Of a DNA stretch of 64,000 bases, positions 18,134 to 27,396 are shown one piece after another. The translations under genes and the position numbers were made by a program. Source of the stretch: Methanoregulaceae archaeon. Lineage in GTDB: Archaea > Halobacteriota > Methanomicrobia > Methanomicrobiales > Methanospirillaceae. The stretch is from positions 1 through 64,000 of the forward strand of contig JACTUB010000013.1 in assembly GCA_015660885.1 (NCBI GenBank). Direction: 5' to 3'. The notes under the pieces are model-generated. The model searched no databases. It saw only the letters and a list, made by a program, of their open reading frames with translations, and was not told where the DNA came from. How positions within the stretch are numbered: the first letter of the stretch is position 1; each line of letters opens with the position of its first letter.

Positions 18134-19422
18134 TATACTGCCTCTCTTCGATCAATCACTCTCTTTGCCTTGCCCTCAAACCTGGGCAGAGAGCCAGGTT
18201 CAACGAGTTTGACCGTCGTCCTAAGTTCGAGAGCATCATGGAGTTCTTTAACGACTTTTTTCTGGAGTCTTGCAAGATCGGCAAGTTCACCACTGAAATA
18301 CTCCCGGTTGATCTCCACTTCGACAGTCATCTCGTCCAGATGATTAATTCTGTCAATATATACCATAAACTGATTGCCAACCTCGGGTATTTTAAGAAGT
18401 ACATGTTCTATCTGCGACGGGAAGACATTAATGCCGCGAATTACCAGCATATCATCACTTCTTCCTGTGATTCTGGCGATTTTTTTGCCTCTCCTGCACA
18501 GACACCCATCCTCCATAAGGAGGGTGACATCGCCGGTGCGATACCGCAGTAACGGCATTGCCTCTTTGACCAGCGGTGTCACCACCAGTTCCCCCCGTTC
18601 ACCGTCGGAGACCTTTTCCCCGGTTTTTGGATCGATAATCTCGACATAAAAACAATCATGCCAGATATGAAGCCCGTCACGCTCGGGGCATTCAAATGCA
18701 ACACCGGGACCAAAAAGTTCACTCAACCCATATGAATCGTAGGCAGTCAGCCCGAGTCGTTTTTCCAGTGTCCGCCTCACACTTTCTGACCACGGTTCAG
18801 CACCAAAAATACCGGTCCTGAGACTGTCAAGTGACATGTCCATTTCTTCTGCGATTTCTGAGAGGTGCATAGCATAGCTGGGCGTACAATGAATTGTCGT
18901 CACACCAAAATCCTTAATCATTTCGATCTGGCGTTTTGTATTTCCCGTTGCACTGGGGATTACCGTCATACCGATTTTTTCCGCCCCGTAATGAAATCCC
19001 AGACCTCCCGTGAACATACCGTAATTCACCATATTCTGGAAGACATCATTTTCGCCGACGCCAACCATGGTCATGTTCCTTGCAATGAGACCTGACCATG
19101 TGTCAAGATCTTTCCTGGTATATCCAACGACCGTTGGTTTCCCGGTCGTTCCTGATGTTGTATGGATCCGTACGATTTTTTTCATGGGAACTGCAAAGAA
19201 ACCAAATGGATATCCTCCGCGGAGGTCCTGTTTTTTGGTGAACGGGATTTTCCGGATATCCTCCAGTGTCTTGATAGATGATGTTTTCACTCCGGCAGTC
19301 GAGAGAAGATTCCGGTAAAAATCAACGCGTTGAACCTGGCTGAGTGTTTTTTTCAGACGCCTGAGCTGAAGTTCCTGCAACTCATCGGGTTTCAATGTCT
19401 CTGCCTTCTCATTCCAGAACAT
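18133..19422 (-). CDS. paaK: Phenylacetate-CoA ligase-like enzyme, copy 1
   Basis: A 429-residue paralogue of the next gene, alignable over its full length. The loop IHTTSGTTGKPTVVGYTR, AYDSYGLSELFGPG, LLRYRTGDVTLL and GRSDDMLVIRGINVFPSQIE are all intact, so both copies should be active. Its C-terminal domain ends GSLPRFEGKAKRVIDRR, nearly the same as in copy 2. It is first in the operon; about 200 AT-rich bases separate it from the divergent Cas1-like gene. The neighbouring ACT protein suggests regulation by aromatic amino acids. Confidence 0.9.
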   Translation of the reverse strand: MFWNEKAETLKPDELQELQLRRLKKTLSQVQRVDFYRNLLSTAGVKTSSIKTLEDIRKIPFTKKQDLRGGYPFGFFAVPMKKIVRIHTTSGTTGKPTVVGYTRKDLDTWSGLIARNMTMVGVGENDVFQNMVNYGMFTGGLGFHYGAEKIGMTVIPSATGNTKRQIEMIKDFGVTTIHCTPSYAMHLSEIAEEMDMSLDSLRTGIFGAEPWSESVRRTLEKRLGLTAYDSYGLSELFGPGVAFECPERDGLHIWHDCFYVEIIDPKTGEKVSDGERGELVVTPLVKEAMPLLRYRTGDVTLLMEDGCLCRRGKKIARITGRSDDMLVIRGINVFPSQIEHVLLKIPEVGNQFMVYIDRINHLDEMTVEVEINREYFSGELADLARLQKKVVKELHDALELRTTVKLVEPGSLPRFEGKAKRVIDRREAV

Positions 19423-19629
19423 ATAGTGCCCCAGTTATGCTATTGCATGACAGAGAATATATGGCGTTTAATACCGTTTAAACTCACCGAATAAGAGAAT
19501 TAATGTTCACGACAACAATCATAAAAAGGATGAATTTAACCCGGAACTGTCTGATGGCTTAAAAACGATGAATTAATCAGGGAAAATAGTATAGTAATTT
19601 ATCAGTGAAAAAATTATTTTTCGGAGCAG

Positions 19630-20562
19630 ATGGTGACGGATTATCCTTGGTTATCGGTAAGCGGTTTTGGCACACATATAAAATCCACGCAAAAAACATT
19701 GATTATCCAGAAAAAAAATACTCTCGAGGAATATCCACTTGATTCGATTAAAAATCTGCTTGTCATAGGTGGTCACACCATCAGCTCATCAACCATTCTA
19801 AATCTCGTAAAGAACGGTTCATTTATCACATTTTTTGAACCTGATGGCAATCCGATTGGTATTATCCGGCCATTTGGAGATAAAAGTGAGACGGAGATCC
19901 ATAGAATCCAGAAGGCTATCCCACGCCATCGTTATGCAATCGCCGTGGCTCAGGCAGCGATAAAATCCCGCCTCTCTGCTATTGAATATGTTCAGGAAAT
20001 GCAGAACTCCCCTCTGTTCTATGAAGGTGAACAGCAATTTCTTCATACATCGCAGGAAGAGCTGGAGTATCTGATCAAACTGGATGAAATACGGCGGCTG
20101 CACCGGCTAACAACGGATATGTATTATGAGATCATGTCAAGAAATATCCCGCCGGATTTTGGATACCGGAGAAGAACAATTCGGCCTCAGTCGGATCCCA
20201 TCAACGCTATGCTGTCATTCGGGTATGCAATGTTATTCGGGAATTGTTGTGTGTCTCTTATCGGAGCTCGTCTTGACCCTGATTCCGGCCTGATGAATGA
20301 AGGAAAAGGAAGTCTTGTGCAGGATCTTATAGAACCACTCAAGGCGGATATGATTGACCGGATCGTATTTCAGATTGCCAGGGAATCTCTTGACTTCGCT
20401 GACTTTGAAAAGACACCCGGCAGATGTATGCTTTCCGATGATTTCACAAAAAAGCTGATCGGGATCTTCCATTCCTCCATAAATGATAAAAAAATTGATG
20501 AACTGGTATATATCCTTTACAATGCAATAACAAATAACAATGAATTCATAATTCGGTACTGA
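19630..20562 (+). CDS. Solitary Cas1-like protein with altered active-site residues
   Basis: A 310-residue Cas1 homologue. The N-terminal beta domain has LVIGGHTISSSTILNLVKNG; the C-terminal helical domain has RRTIRPQSDPINAMLSFGYA, RLDPDSGL and QDLIEPLKADMIDRI, all standard Cas1 blocks. Aligned by eye with typical Cas1, the catalytic Glu (in the usual EGxxAxxY) is His158, and the catalytic His (in GFLH) is Asn223; the acidic pair D232/E235 is kept. Integrase activity is therefore doubtful. No Cas2, other cas gene or repeat array lies in the window, and there is no PolB or terminal inverted repeat as in a casposon. GGAG lies just before the ATG. Its 3' end overlaps the convergent acylphosphatase by 17 bases. 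Function unknown. Confidence 0.85.
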   Translation: MVTDYPWLSVSGFGTHIKSTQKTLIIQKKNTLEEYPLDSIKNLLVIGGHTISSSTILNLVKNGSFITFFEPDGNPIGIIRPFGDKSETEIHRIQKAIPRHRYAIAVAQAAIKSRLSAIEYVQEMQNSPLFYEGEQQFLHTSQEELEYLIKLDEIRRLHRLTTDMYYEIMSRNIPPDFGYRRRTIRPQSDPINAMLSFGYAMLFGNCCVSLIGARLDPDSGLMNEGKGSLVQDLIEPLKADMIDRIVFQIARESLDFADFEKTPGRCMLSDDFTKKLIGIFHSSINDKKIDELVYILYNAITNNNEFIIRY

Positions 20563-20839
20563 GCCGCCCTTCTCCTTTGATGATTGAAAAGTTATTAAAC
20601 ATCATACAGGGTATTTCAGAAATTTTTATATCCCGGATCACAGCTCGGGGGCAGCCATAAATCATTGAAACAAACTTTTCAAGAATGATTGGTTCTGCCG
20701 TTGCATGTATCTGGACTCTACCATCGGGAAGATTTATGACCGTACCGGTTACATGCAAATCTGTTGCAATCCTTCGAACACATGCTCGATATCCGACCCG
20801 TTGAACTCTCCCACTGATAAAAATTTCTATGGACTTCAC
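20546..20839 (-). CDS. acyP: Acylphosphatase
   Basis: A 97-residue protein with the acylphosphatase motif FISGRVQRVGYRACVRR (catalytic Arg in VGYR) and GTVINLPDGRVQI, which holds the catalytic Asn. It hydrolyses carboxyl-phosphate bonds such as in acetyl or carbamoyl phosphate. The start overlaps the stop of the 1187-residue upstream protein by four bases, so both are likely co-translated. The last ~10 residues beyond the family core overlap the end of the convergent Cas1-like gene. Confidence 0.9.
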   Translation of the reverse strand: MKSIEIFISGRVQRVGYRACVRRIATDLHVTGTVINLPDGRVQIHATAEPIILEKFVSMIYGCPRAVIRDIKISEIPCMMFNNFSIIKGEGRLSTEL

Positions 20840-23800
20840 CGATACATCCCCTGCATAAGTTTTATTGCAAGTCCAAGTTCCTCAAACACTTCGTCCCGTA
20901 GTGACGACTGTCGGATGTTTGTTGCAGCGTCAATTGCAAGATCGAGCACCTCCTGGGACACTTTCTCACTACCAGAAGCATGGGTCTTCATTGCAATATC
21001 ACACATGACGAAAGCCCGATGGGAAAGTGGACGAATTATGCGAGCCTCTCTTATTGCACTCTGTAACATTCGGTTGGCTATTTTTTCCTCACCTTCTTTC
21101 CGGGACAAAACCGCGAGGTCACAGAATATAATTGCTTCTTTTCCACGATCAGACACTGAACGAACCATTTTTTCAAGTGAAGCAATCTGATTCGGATGGG
21201 CACCATTTTCAATTATTTTTTCAAAGAATATCTTGATTTTTTCATATTGTGAGGGTATTTCATACGTATCTTTATATCCCATCTGGGTGAGCCGACGATG
21301 CCTTATTTCAACATTATCAATTGCTTTTGTGACTTCCATTGCGGACTGGAGATACGATGCATTGTTATGCTTATGATAGAGCACCATAAACATCCGCGCA
21401 ATGTTATCGCGAATTGTATCAGCAATTTGTGGTATGTTTATCTTTCTGGTCAACGCTTCTGTTTTCTTAAGCAAAACCACCGGAGTTTTTTCATCGCTGT
21501 TTTGCATTGCGAGAGAGATGATATCAAGAAGCGCTGAAGCTTTTTCATAAGGTGAAGAGATTCTATCGACAGCTTCTGACATACACGTTACAATTTTAAT
21601 GGACCGATCTCTGTCACTTCTGACCATATTGAATACAGCATTAAGCGAATCTATATATTCAACAGGGTCGGTGATTTTCGACGCTACTTCTATAGAACGA
21701 TTGATTAATTCGCTGTCTGGTTTGATTTCATTCAGTCTGACAAAAGCTGATATAATCCGTTTACGTGTACTCGAATTTTCATCAGATTCAATGTATTCTA
21801 ACCGTTGAATTGCTTGTTCGAGACATTTTTTTGCACGGTTTGGGTCAATACTGCATAACAGGATCGTGAGGTCAGAAAGGATCAGTACCTTTTGATACTC
21901 AGCCGGAATTTCTGGGAGTGCACGACAGACATCATCCAAAATCATCCGTGCACGATCGAATTCGGATAATTTGATGGATGATTCTGCAAGGTTGCATAAC
22001 CCGTTAAGCCTGACATAAAGATTATTGATCAACTGGAGTAAACGGAAGATCAGGCTGATCATGAGCGGGTTTGATGTTGAATGCTGATTTCTCTGGAGGA
22101 GATATGCCATAATCTCATAAGGGTCAGTTGAATCCGGATACGTGACGTTCTCGTTTAAATTCGAGATAATCCGGGACATCATGGCATCTCTTTCGAAAGG
22201 ATTTTCGATCTCCACAGAGAACATTGCCAGTGGTATAGTATAATCCGGGTTATTACTGATACGCGAATAAGAGATGAGTATATCAATCATTGCAGCAATT
22301 TTTAGCGATATCCAGGGCGTTTTGACCTTCTCTTTTATTATTGACAGACCTCGTTCAAACGGGTATATCTCTGCTATAAAAGCCTCAGAGTCTGTACGGG
22401 ATTCCGGCTCATTTAAAAGTAAACATCCGATTTTTACAAAACACTCAGCAATCTTTTCAAATTGTTGGGTTTTTAATACAGGATCGTTGATGTCCTGGGC
22501 AATCTTGAAAGCTTCTTCAAGCACTGAAGGCGAACATTTACTGATTGCATACTGGATTACCCCATCAATGATGTTCGCCATGGCATTTGCGGCGAGACTC
22601 TCCTCAAGAAGGGAGCTGCTCCATACTTTCATCCGCAAAAGAAGATCGAGATCTCCTTGCCGTGCAGCAAGAATTGATGCCTCATCAATAATACTGCTAA
22701 GCGTTGCAGAACGTGTGTCCTGACCATCAATCTGGCAGGTAAGACCTACTGCTCTCTGGAGATAGTCACGGTTCTTAATCTGCACGCCAATTTTTGCAAT
22801 CTGAATAACGATGTTTGCTATTGCCTGCTCCTTTAGTGGTCGCTCTTCTATGGATTCGGCCATGTTGATCAGAATATCCGGGTCATGCAGTGCGAGAAAA
22901 CCCCGGTCTACAAGAAGGGTAATACTTTCTAAAATCAGGTAGTTCCGCCGGGGATGTAAGAGGATAAGTGCTTTTATTGATTCTGAATGGCAAATGATAT
23001 CCTCAAACGGGTTATCCGTACTCAGTTCAATAATCGCCCGATAAAGTGAATTATGCAGAATATCCTGATTCAACCGGTTAAGGATCATGTCTTTGATCAG
23101 AGGTATGCAATCTCTTAAAACCCCGGTTTTAAGGAGGTCAGTGAGGTTATCTGCATATTGAGGAAGGGTTTCCGTCTCATGACTGATTTTTCTGAATATA
23201 TTGAGAGCAGAGTTAAAATCCCCGGAAGAAAGCATAATCTGGGAGAACTGAAGGTATATGCGTGACAGAAAAACCGGATCACTGTTCTTGTCAATAATGG
23301 GAATCAGATCTGAGAGCACAGGCATATTGTTTGAGCGTCTTGCAACAGAAACACCGGCACGTACCAGTTCCCTGATTGGGTACACCTCCGTATCCAAAAA
23401 GAGCTGATGGATTGTTATTGCGGCGGAAAGGTACCACAAATCCCCTGATATTTCTGCCTTTTTAAGGAGATCTATAACGAGAGCACTCGTGACAAAAGGC
23501 ATCCTTTCGCAAAGAGTCTGAAGAATGGTGATAATCTGGTGTTTATCCTTCAATCGTTCCAGTATCTGTTCAGTCAACGCACTGACAATTTCAAGTTGTC
23601 TCTCCTCAGAAAGGTCATTGAAATTTTGGATAAAACGAGGGACATCCAAAATCTCTTTTCCGAAGACAGATTTCACACCTTTCTCAAGAATGGATAAAAT
23701 ACATGACTGTCTTCTGATCTTCTGGTGAATTTTTGTTGCATCATGGATACTCTCCAGGAATAATGGACGATTTTTTTCAAGAATGGCTATGGTCGCCATG

Positions 23801-24399
23801 GCATTTGCAAGTTCTGCGTGTAATATAGCACGTTTTGAAATATCGCTGATCTCCTCAGTAATATGATGGGATCTGGAGAGAAGTTTTTCATCCCGGGATG
23901 TAATTGCCCATTCTATCAGAAGGGGAATAATGTCGATCATGACATCGGAACGATATTTCCGGAAACTGATCCGTTCAAGCATGATCATACCAGTATCAAT
24001 AAATCCCTCGTTAGCTTCAGAAACCCCGGCATCTATGAGGGTTTTTGCCATCAACGCAAAAACCCGTGACCGATAACTTTTTTTACCCAATTTATCTGAC
24101 AATGCAAAAACAGATTTCAACCATTTTTCATCCTTTGTTGTGATGAATTGCTGAATTATCCGGAAGAACAGGTCATCAATATCAAAACCCGGGAGATCGG
24201 GCAGGGCAAATAAAAGCTCGGGTTTATTATTTTTTAATGCGGTCTCAGTGATTAGATTGTTAATTTCCGTCACGAGAACTTTTTGTGCCCGTTTTCCCTG
24301 CAACTGAAAAATTTTGGATAAACCATCCTCTACAATTTTCCAGTCTTCTGCAGATAGAGCCCGCTGGACCTTCCTGATAATGTCTTGAGTGCTTGCCAT
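20836..24399 (-). CDS. Giant all-helical repeat protein of unknown function (1187 aa)
   Basis: No family recognised. The protein is almost entirely alpha-helical, built from degenerate 35-50-residue units, many ending in patterns such as 'KRAILHAELANAMATIA', 'DRARMILDDVCRALPEIP' or 'SLRDEVFEELGLAI'. This looks like TPR/ARM-type solenoid repeats. Asp/Ala/Ile-rich helices with recurring 'A..I' and 'R...L..I' spacing run from about residue 50 to the C-terminus. No signal peptide or membrane segment is visible, so it is cytoplasmic. A solenoid of this size is usually a protein-binding scaffold. It is translationally linked to the acylphosphatase that follows. The 270 bases upstream are very AT-rich and probably hold its promoter. 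Confidence 0.85.
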   Translation of the reverse strand: MASTQDIIRKVQRALSAEDWKIVEDGLSKIFQLQGKRAQKVLVTEINNLITETALKNNKPELLFALPDLPGFDIDDLFFRIIQQFITTKDEKWLKSVFALSDKLGKKSYRSRVFALMAKTLIDAGVSEANEGFIDTGMIMLERISFRKYRSDVMIDIIPLLIEWAITSRDEKLLSRSHHITEEISDISKRAILHAELANAMATIAILEKNRPLFLESIHDATKIHQKIRRQSCILSILEKGVKSVFGKEILDVPRFIQNFNDLSEERQLEIVSALTEQILERLKDKHQIITILQTLCERMPFVTSALVIDLLKKAEISGDLWYLSAAITIHQLFLDTEVYPIRELVRAGVSVARRSNNMPVLSDLIPIIDKNSDPVFLSRIYLQFSQIMLSSGDFNSALNIFRKISHETETLPQYADNLTDLLKTGVLRDCIPLIKDMILNRLNQDILHNSLYRAIIELSTDNPFEDIICHSESIKALILLHPRRNYLILESITLLVDRGFLALHDPDILINMAESIEERPLKEQAIANIVIQIAKIGVQIKNRDYLQRAVGLTCQIDGQDTRSATLSSIIDEASILAARQGDLDLLLRMKVWSSSLLEESLAANAMANIIDGVIQYAISKCSPSVLEEAFKIAQDINDPVLKTQQFEKIAECFVKIGCLLLNEPESRTDSEAFIAEIYPFERGLSIIKEKVKTPWISLKIAAMIDILISYSRISNNPDYTIPLAMFSVEIENPFERDAMMSRIISNLNENVTYPDSTDPYEIMAYLLQRNQHSTSNPLMISLIFRLLQLINNLYVRLNGLCNLAESSIKLSEFDRARMILDDVCRALPEIPAEYQKVLILSDLTILLCSIDPNRAKKCLEQAIQRLEYIESDENSSTRKRIISAFVRLNEIKPDSELINRSIEVASKITDPVEYIDSLNAVFNMVRSDRDRSIKIVTCMSEAVDRISSPYEKASALLDIISLAMQNSDEKTPVVLLKKTEALTRKINIPQIADTIRDNIARMFMVLYHKHNNASYLQSAMEVTKAIDNVEIRHRRLTQMGYKDTYEIPSQYEKIKIFFEKIIENGAHPNQIASLEKMVRSVSDRGKEAIIFCDLAVLSRKEGEEKIANRMLQSAIREARIIRPLSHRAFVMCDIAMKTHASGSEKVSQEVLDLAIDAATNIRQSSLRDEVFEELGLAIKLMQGMYR

Positions 24400-24676
24400 T
24401 CTTGGATCACAAGTAAGTAACTATGGGTTATAAACTCAATTTAACTCAAATAGTTATTATATTTTTTGATTTCATTTAGGCTTGAATTTATTTTTTTTTG
24501 TTATATTAGAACAAAATTATTGATTTTTTTCAAGATATGCCCCAGAATATGAATTTATTTTTAATAAGGGGCAAAATTATCAATTATTTCTTGAATTTTT
24601 TATCAGCAAAATGATATTCGAATAAAAATTATAATTAAATCCCTTCAAAAATACGAGGTAAAATCAGTTCACTCAT

Positions 24677-26044
24677 TTATTCTTTGTTAATTATAGAGAT
24701 ATGATCCATCAGTTCACTGTGAAAATCATGGCCGCAATCACTGCATTCTGCATCTATAATAATCCGAATTATTGGTTCTGTACCTGATGCACGAACAAGT
24801 GCCCAGGAATTTTTCCTGATGATTTTTACACCGTCTGTCAGATCAAGTGTTTCATTCTTATATATCTTTTTGATGTCTTCAAGCACTTTTGCTCCACGAG
24901 ATGTACTCATTTTATCCTTAATCATGGTGCGTTTTGGCAAAGTGTTTATCAGAGCAGAGAGTTGCTGACCTGTTGAGGAAAGAATGAAAACCATCATTGC
25001 AGCCGTCATTCCCCCATCCCTGCAGAACTGGTGGTCAGGAAAAATCAGCCCGCCATTTCCTTCCCCACCAAAAACAACCTCATTTCCCTCGCTAATAAGT
25101 GACCGCATTGTTCGTGCCACATAGATACTTCCAACCGGTGTATAATAAATAGTACTGCCCTCATTTTTGGCCACTATCTCTACTATTTGCGATGTACTCA
25201 CAGGTGTAACCAGTGCACCTTTTTTCTGGTGGCATATATGGCGGGCGATCAGTGCAAATTCTTGGTTTTCTTCAACAAATCGCCCGTTCTCATCAATAAA
25301 TACCGAACGATCCGCATCGCCATCGTGTGCAACGCCGAATGCTGCCCCACAGCTGACGACGAGATCAGCCAGCGTTCTGAGCCCATCAGAAGATGGTTCA
25401 GGTAATCTCCCGGGAAATGTTCCATCCATTATTCCATTGAGGGTAAGCACCCTGCATCCCATTTCGGTGAGAATTTGCGGTGTTGTAAGGCATGAAGGGC
25501 CGGACCCAGGATCAACCACCACAGTCATTCCTGAACCTACTTTATCAGGGAAGTGGTGAACAATCGCATGAATATACTTCTGGACAAGATGAGGAGCGTG
25601 TATTTCATAACCAACGTGTTCCCAAAGCAGGGGGCAAAATGAAAGATCAAATATTAAATGTTCCAATTTGAGTGTTTCTTCATCACCCATTTCCGTACCA
25701 TCGGCTTCTATGATCTTTACACCATTATATTCCGGGGGATTATGGGATGCGGTTATCATTGCTCCACTGTCGAACTGCTCTTTTACGAGGTACTGAAGAG
25801 CAGGAGTCGGGAGGATCCCGCAGTCAACAACATCGCACCCTGTCGAAAGCAGGCCGGATTTCAGAGCATTTACGAGTGCTTCTCCGGAGGTCCGTGTATC
25901 TCTCCCTACGGCAATGCATCCTTTTCGCATTGTTCCGAGTGCTTCACCGATAGTTAATACGAGATCTGGTGTCAGATCTTTACCAACAACACCTCGTACT
26001 CCGTTGGTTCCAAAAAGACGTTTCTGAAATTTCGTAGTTTGCAT
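24677..26044 (-). CDS. glmM: Phosphoglucosamine mutase / phosphomannomutase family enzyme
   Basis: A 455-residue alpha-D-phosphohexomutase with all four domain motifs. The phosphoserine loop is MITASHNPPEYNGVKI (about residue 95), the metal loop is GVAHDGDADRSVFID, the sugar loop is FGGEGNGGLIFPD and the C-terminal phosphate loop is VRASGTEPIIRII. The start KRLFGTNGVRGVVG is the GlmM-type opening. It interconverts hexose- or hexosamine-6-phosphate and -1-phosphate for cell-surface sugar nucleotides; archaeal members may use several sugars, so glmM is a family label. mobB lies 18 bases upstream on the same strand. Confidence 0.9.
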   Translation of the reverse strand: MQTTKFQKRLFGTNGVRGVVGKDLTPDLVLTIGEALGTMRKGCIAVGRDTRTSGEALVNALKSGLLSTGCDVVDCGILPTPALQYLVKEQFDSGAMITASHNPPEYNGVKIIEADGTEMGDEETLKLEHLIFDLSFCPLLWEHVGYEIHAPHLVQKYIHAIVHHFPDKVGSGMTVVVDPGSGPSCLTTPQILTEMGCRVLTLNGIMDGTFPGRLPEPSSDGLRTLADLVVSCGAAFGVAHDGDADRSVFIDENGRFVEENQEFALIARHICHQKKGALVTPVSTSQIVEIVAKNEGSTIYYTPVGSIYVARTMRSLISEGNEVVFGGEGNGGLIFPDHQFCRDGGMTAAMMVFILSSTGQQLSALINTLPKRTMIKDKMSTSRGAKVLEDIKKIYKNETLDLTDGVKIIRKNSWALVRASGTEPIIRIIIDAECSDCGHDFHSELMDHISIINKE

Positions 26045-26062
26045 GGGTTCCGGCTCCGATTT

Positions 26063-26479
26063 TTATAGGGAAAAATTTTCGAAGAGATCGAGCGATGTGA
26101 TGACCTCGTTAACTGAAGGATTGGAAAGGATGCACTTCTCGGTTGTTGAACTACCGATAACTATTTTGGGGAATGTTTGCTGTTTAAAACCTTCAATAAC
26201 GGCAAAATCAATTCCCTGATTAAAGAGTATAATTAAAATTTCTTTGAGACTATTTTTACGTATAGCAGCTACTGCTTTATGTGAGTCTATCCCAACAGAG
26301 ATATCTGCACCTGTATCAAAAAAAACAGTAGTATCCTTTCCCTCCTCGATGTGATAGGTATGATCTCCAAGATGTTTGATCGCTGCCACCGTTCCCTTTT
26401 CTTTAAGTGCGGGAATGAGTTTTTTGATAAAAGTTGTCTTTCCCGAACCTGAGCTTCCAACAATCTGGATTATTTTCAT
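26063..26479 (-). CDS. mobB: Molybdopterin-guanine dinucleotide biosynthesis protein MobB
   Basis: A 138-residue P-loop protein with Walker A GSSGSGKTTFIKK at residues 7-19 and the MobB-type AAIKHLGDHTYHIEEGKDT block. It binds GTP and aids attachment of GMP to molybdopterin, needed for formylmethanofuran and formate dehydrogenases. ATG at 26479 is chosen because GGAGG lies 8 bases upstream; an open frame 5 codons longer lacks a site. It ends with ENFSL and is followed closely by the mutase gene, giving a probable three-gene run with the DUF5806-like gene. Confidence 0.88.
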   Translation of the reverse strand: MKIIQIVGSSGSGKTTFIKKLIPALKEKGTVAAIKHLGDHTYHIEEGKDTTVFFDTGADISVGIDSHKAVAAIRKNSLKEILIILFNQGIDFAVIEGFKQQTFPKIVIGSSTTEKCILSNPSVNEVITSLDLFENFSL

Positions 26480-26561
26480 GCGATATACCTCCATGGATCA
26501 TAATATTTCGATATGTATTCCACAATTTCCGTTAATGTCGGAATTAATAAATGCCTCGGTT

Positions 26562-27329
26562 TTAACTGTGTTTTGTTCCTGGATTGGGAGTACCTTGAGA
26601 TCTTTCAGGTGTTGATAGCGTTCCTTCAAGGGCAATTTTTTTACTAATAATTGGCAGGATCTGTTCAGGGACTCTCATCAGTGATATATGCGAATCTGAC
26701 GCAGGGAGGAGATTTTTTGTTTTTTTGTCTGCTCCTTTTTCTTCGAAAGATGACGTATCATTACCCGGCGAACTATTATCATCGATTGGTTTTTGTGGTG
26801 CCATATTACCCGTCGCCTCTTCTTCTTCAGCTCGTGACCTGAGGATTGTCTTGGCGGCTTCTCCTACACTTCTCATCACTCTGGTAATCCGGTCCTCAAT
26901 ATCAATCTCTTCATCAATATCAAGTGTAGTTCCTTCAACTTCGAGAAGAAACCGTGCGACTTCGCTTGCTTCAAAGAGCAGATCGTCAAGTTCATCAGTG
27001 GTAAAAAACCCGCACATTGCACCATAGAAAAATGTGGCACTTGCTTTCCGCACCTTCTTTTTAAATGAGTTCCGTGCCTGGTTGACCGCTTGTGGTGAAT
27101 AGGTATCTTCCATAAAAGGGACAAGTTCCGGGAGATGATTTCCAATAAATGTCATCTCCGCACCCCCGGAAGTTCTGAAATCCGTGCATAAACGTGCAAG
27201 TGCCCATTCTCTCGCGGTGATATAGGTTCGCTTGCGAAGGAACTGATTTACCTTCCGGTACGTTGCTCCATCGACTTTTTTAAATTTTTTATATTTGTTA
27301 ATCTCCTGTTGGATTCGTGAATCATCCAT
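26562..27329 (-). CDS. DUF5806-like archaeal protein
   Basis: A 255-residue cytoplasmic protein. Residues 1-165 form a well-conserved-looking domain: KFKKVDGATYRKVNQFLRK, YITAREWALARLCTDFR, YSPQAVNQARNSFKKKVR and ATFFYGAMCGFFTTDELDDL. I recall this arrangement as DUF5806, known from haloarchaea and methanogens, with no assigned function. The C-terminal ~90 residues are low-complexity, charged and Ser/Pro-rich, probably disordered. The frame is open to 27383, but the ATG at 27329 has GGTG at a good distance and starts the conserved domain, so it is chosen. Confidence 0.75.
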   Translation of the reverse strand: MDDSRIQQEINKYKKFKKVDGATYRKVNQFLRKRTYITAREWALARLCTDFRTSGGAEMTFIGNHLPELVPFMEDTYSPQAVNQARNSFKKKVRKASATFFYGAMCGFFTTDELDDLLFEASEVARFLLEVEGTTLDIDEEIDIEDRITRVMRSVGEAAKTILRSRAEEEEATGNMAPQKPIDDNSSPGNDTSSFEEKGADKKTKNLLPASDSHISLMRVPEQILPIISKKIALEGTLSTPERSQGTPNPGTKHS

Positions 27330-27371
27330 TGCGTTTTCACCTGGACTTTTTTGTTTCAAGTGGGGCTGCTT

Positions 27372-27396
27372 TGGGTATAGCATTATATGGTTTATT
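27372..27396 (+). repeat. Repeat copy A (related to copies B and C)
   Basis: Contains GTATAGCATTATATGGTTTA, matching copy C in 18 of 20 positions. It lies in the leader of the DUF5806-like gene, in direct orientation to copy B. Confidence 0.5.

Noticed and set aside
19630..20562. CRISPR locus or casposon around the Cas1-like gene
   Set aside because: No repeat-spacer array, no Cas2 or effector, no PolB and no terminal inverted repeats were seen within several kilobases.
24400..24676. AT-rich gap as a replication origin
   Set aside because: No Orc1/Cdc6 gene or origin-recognition repeats nearby; it is adequately explained as the leader of the giant repeat protein gene.
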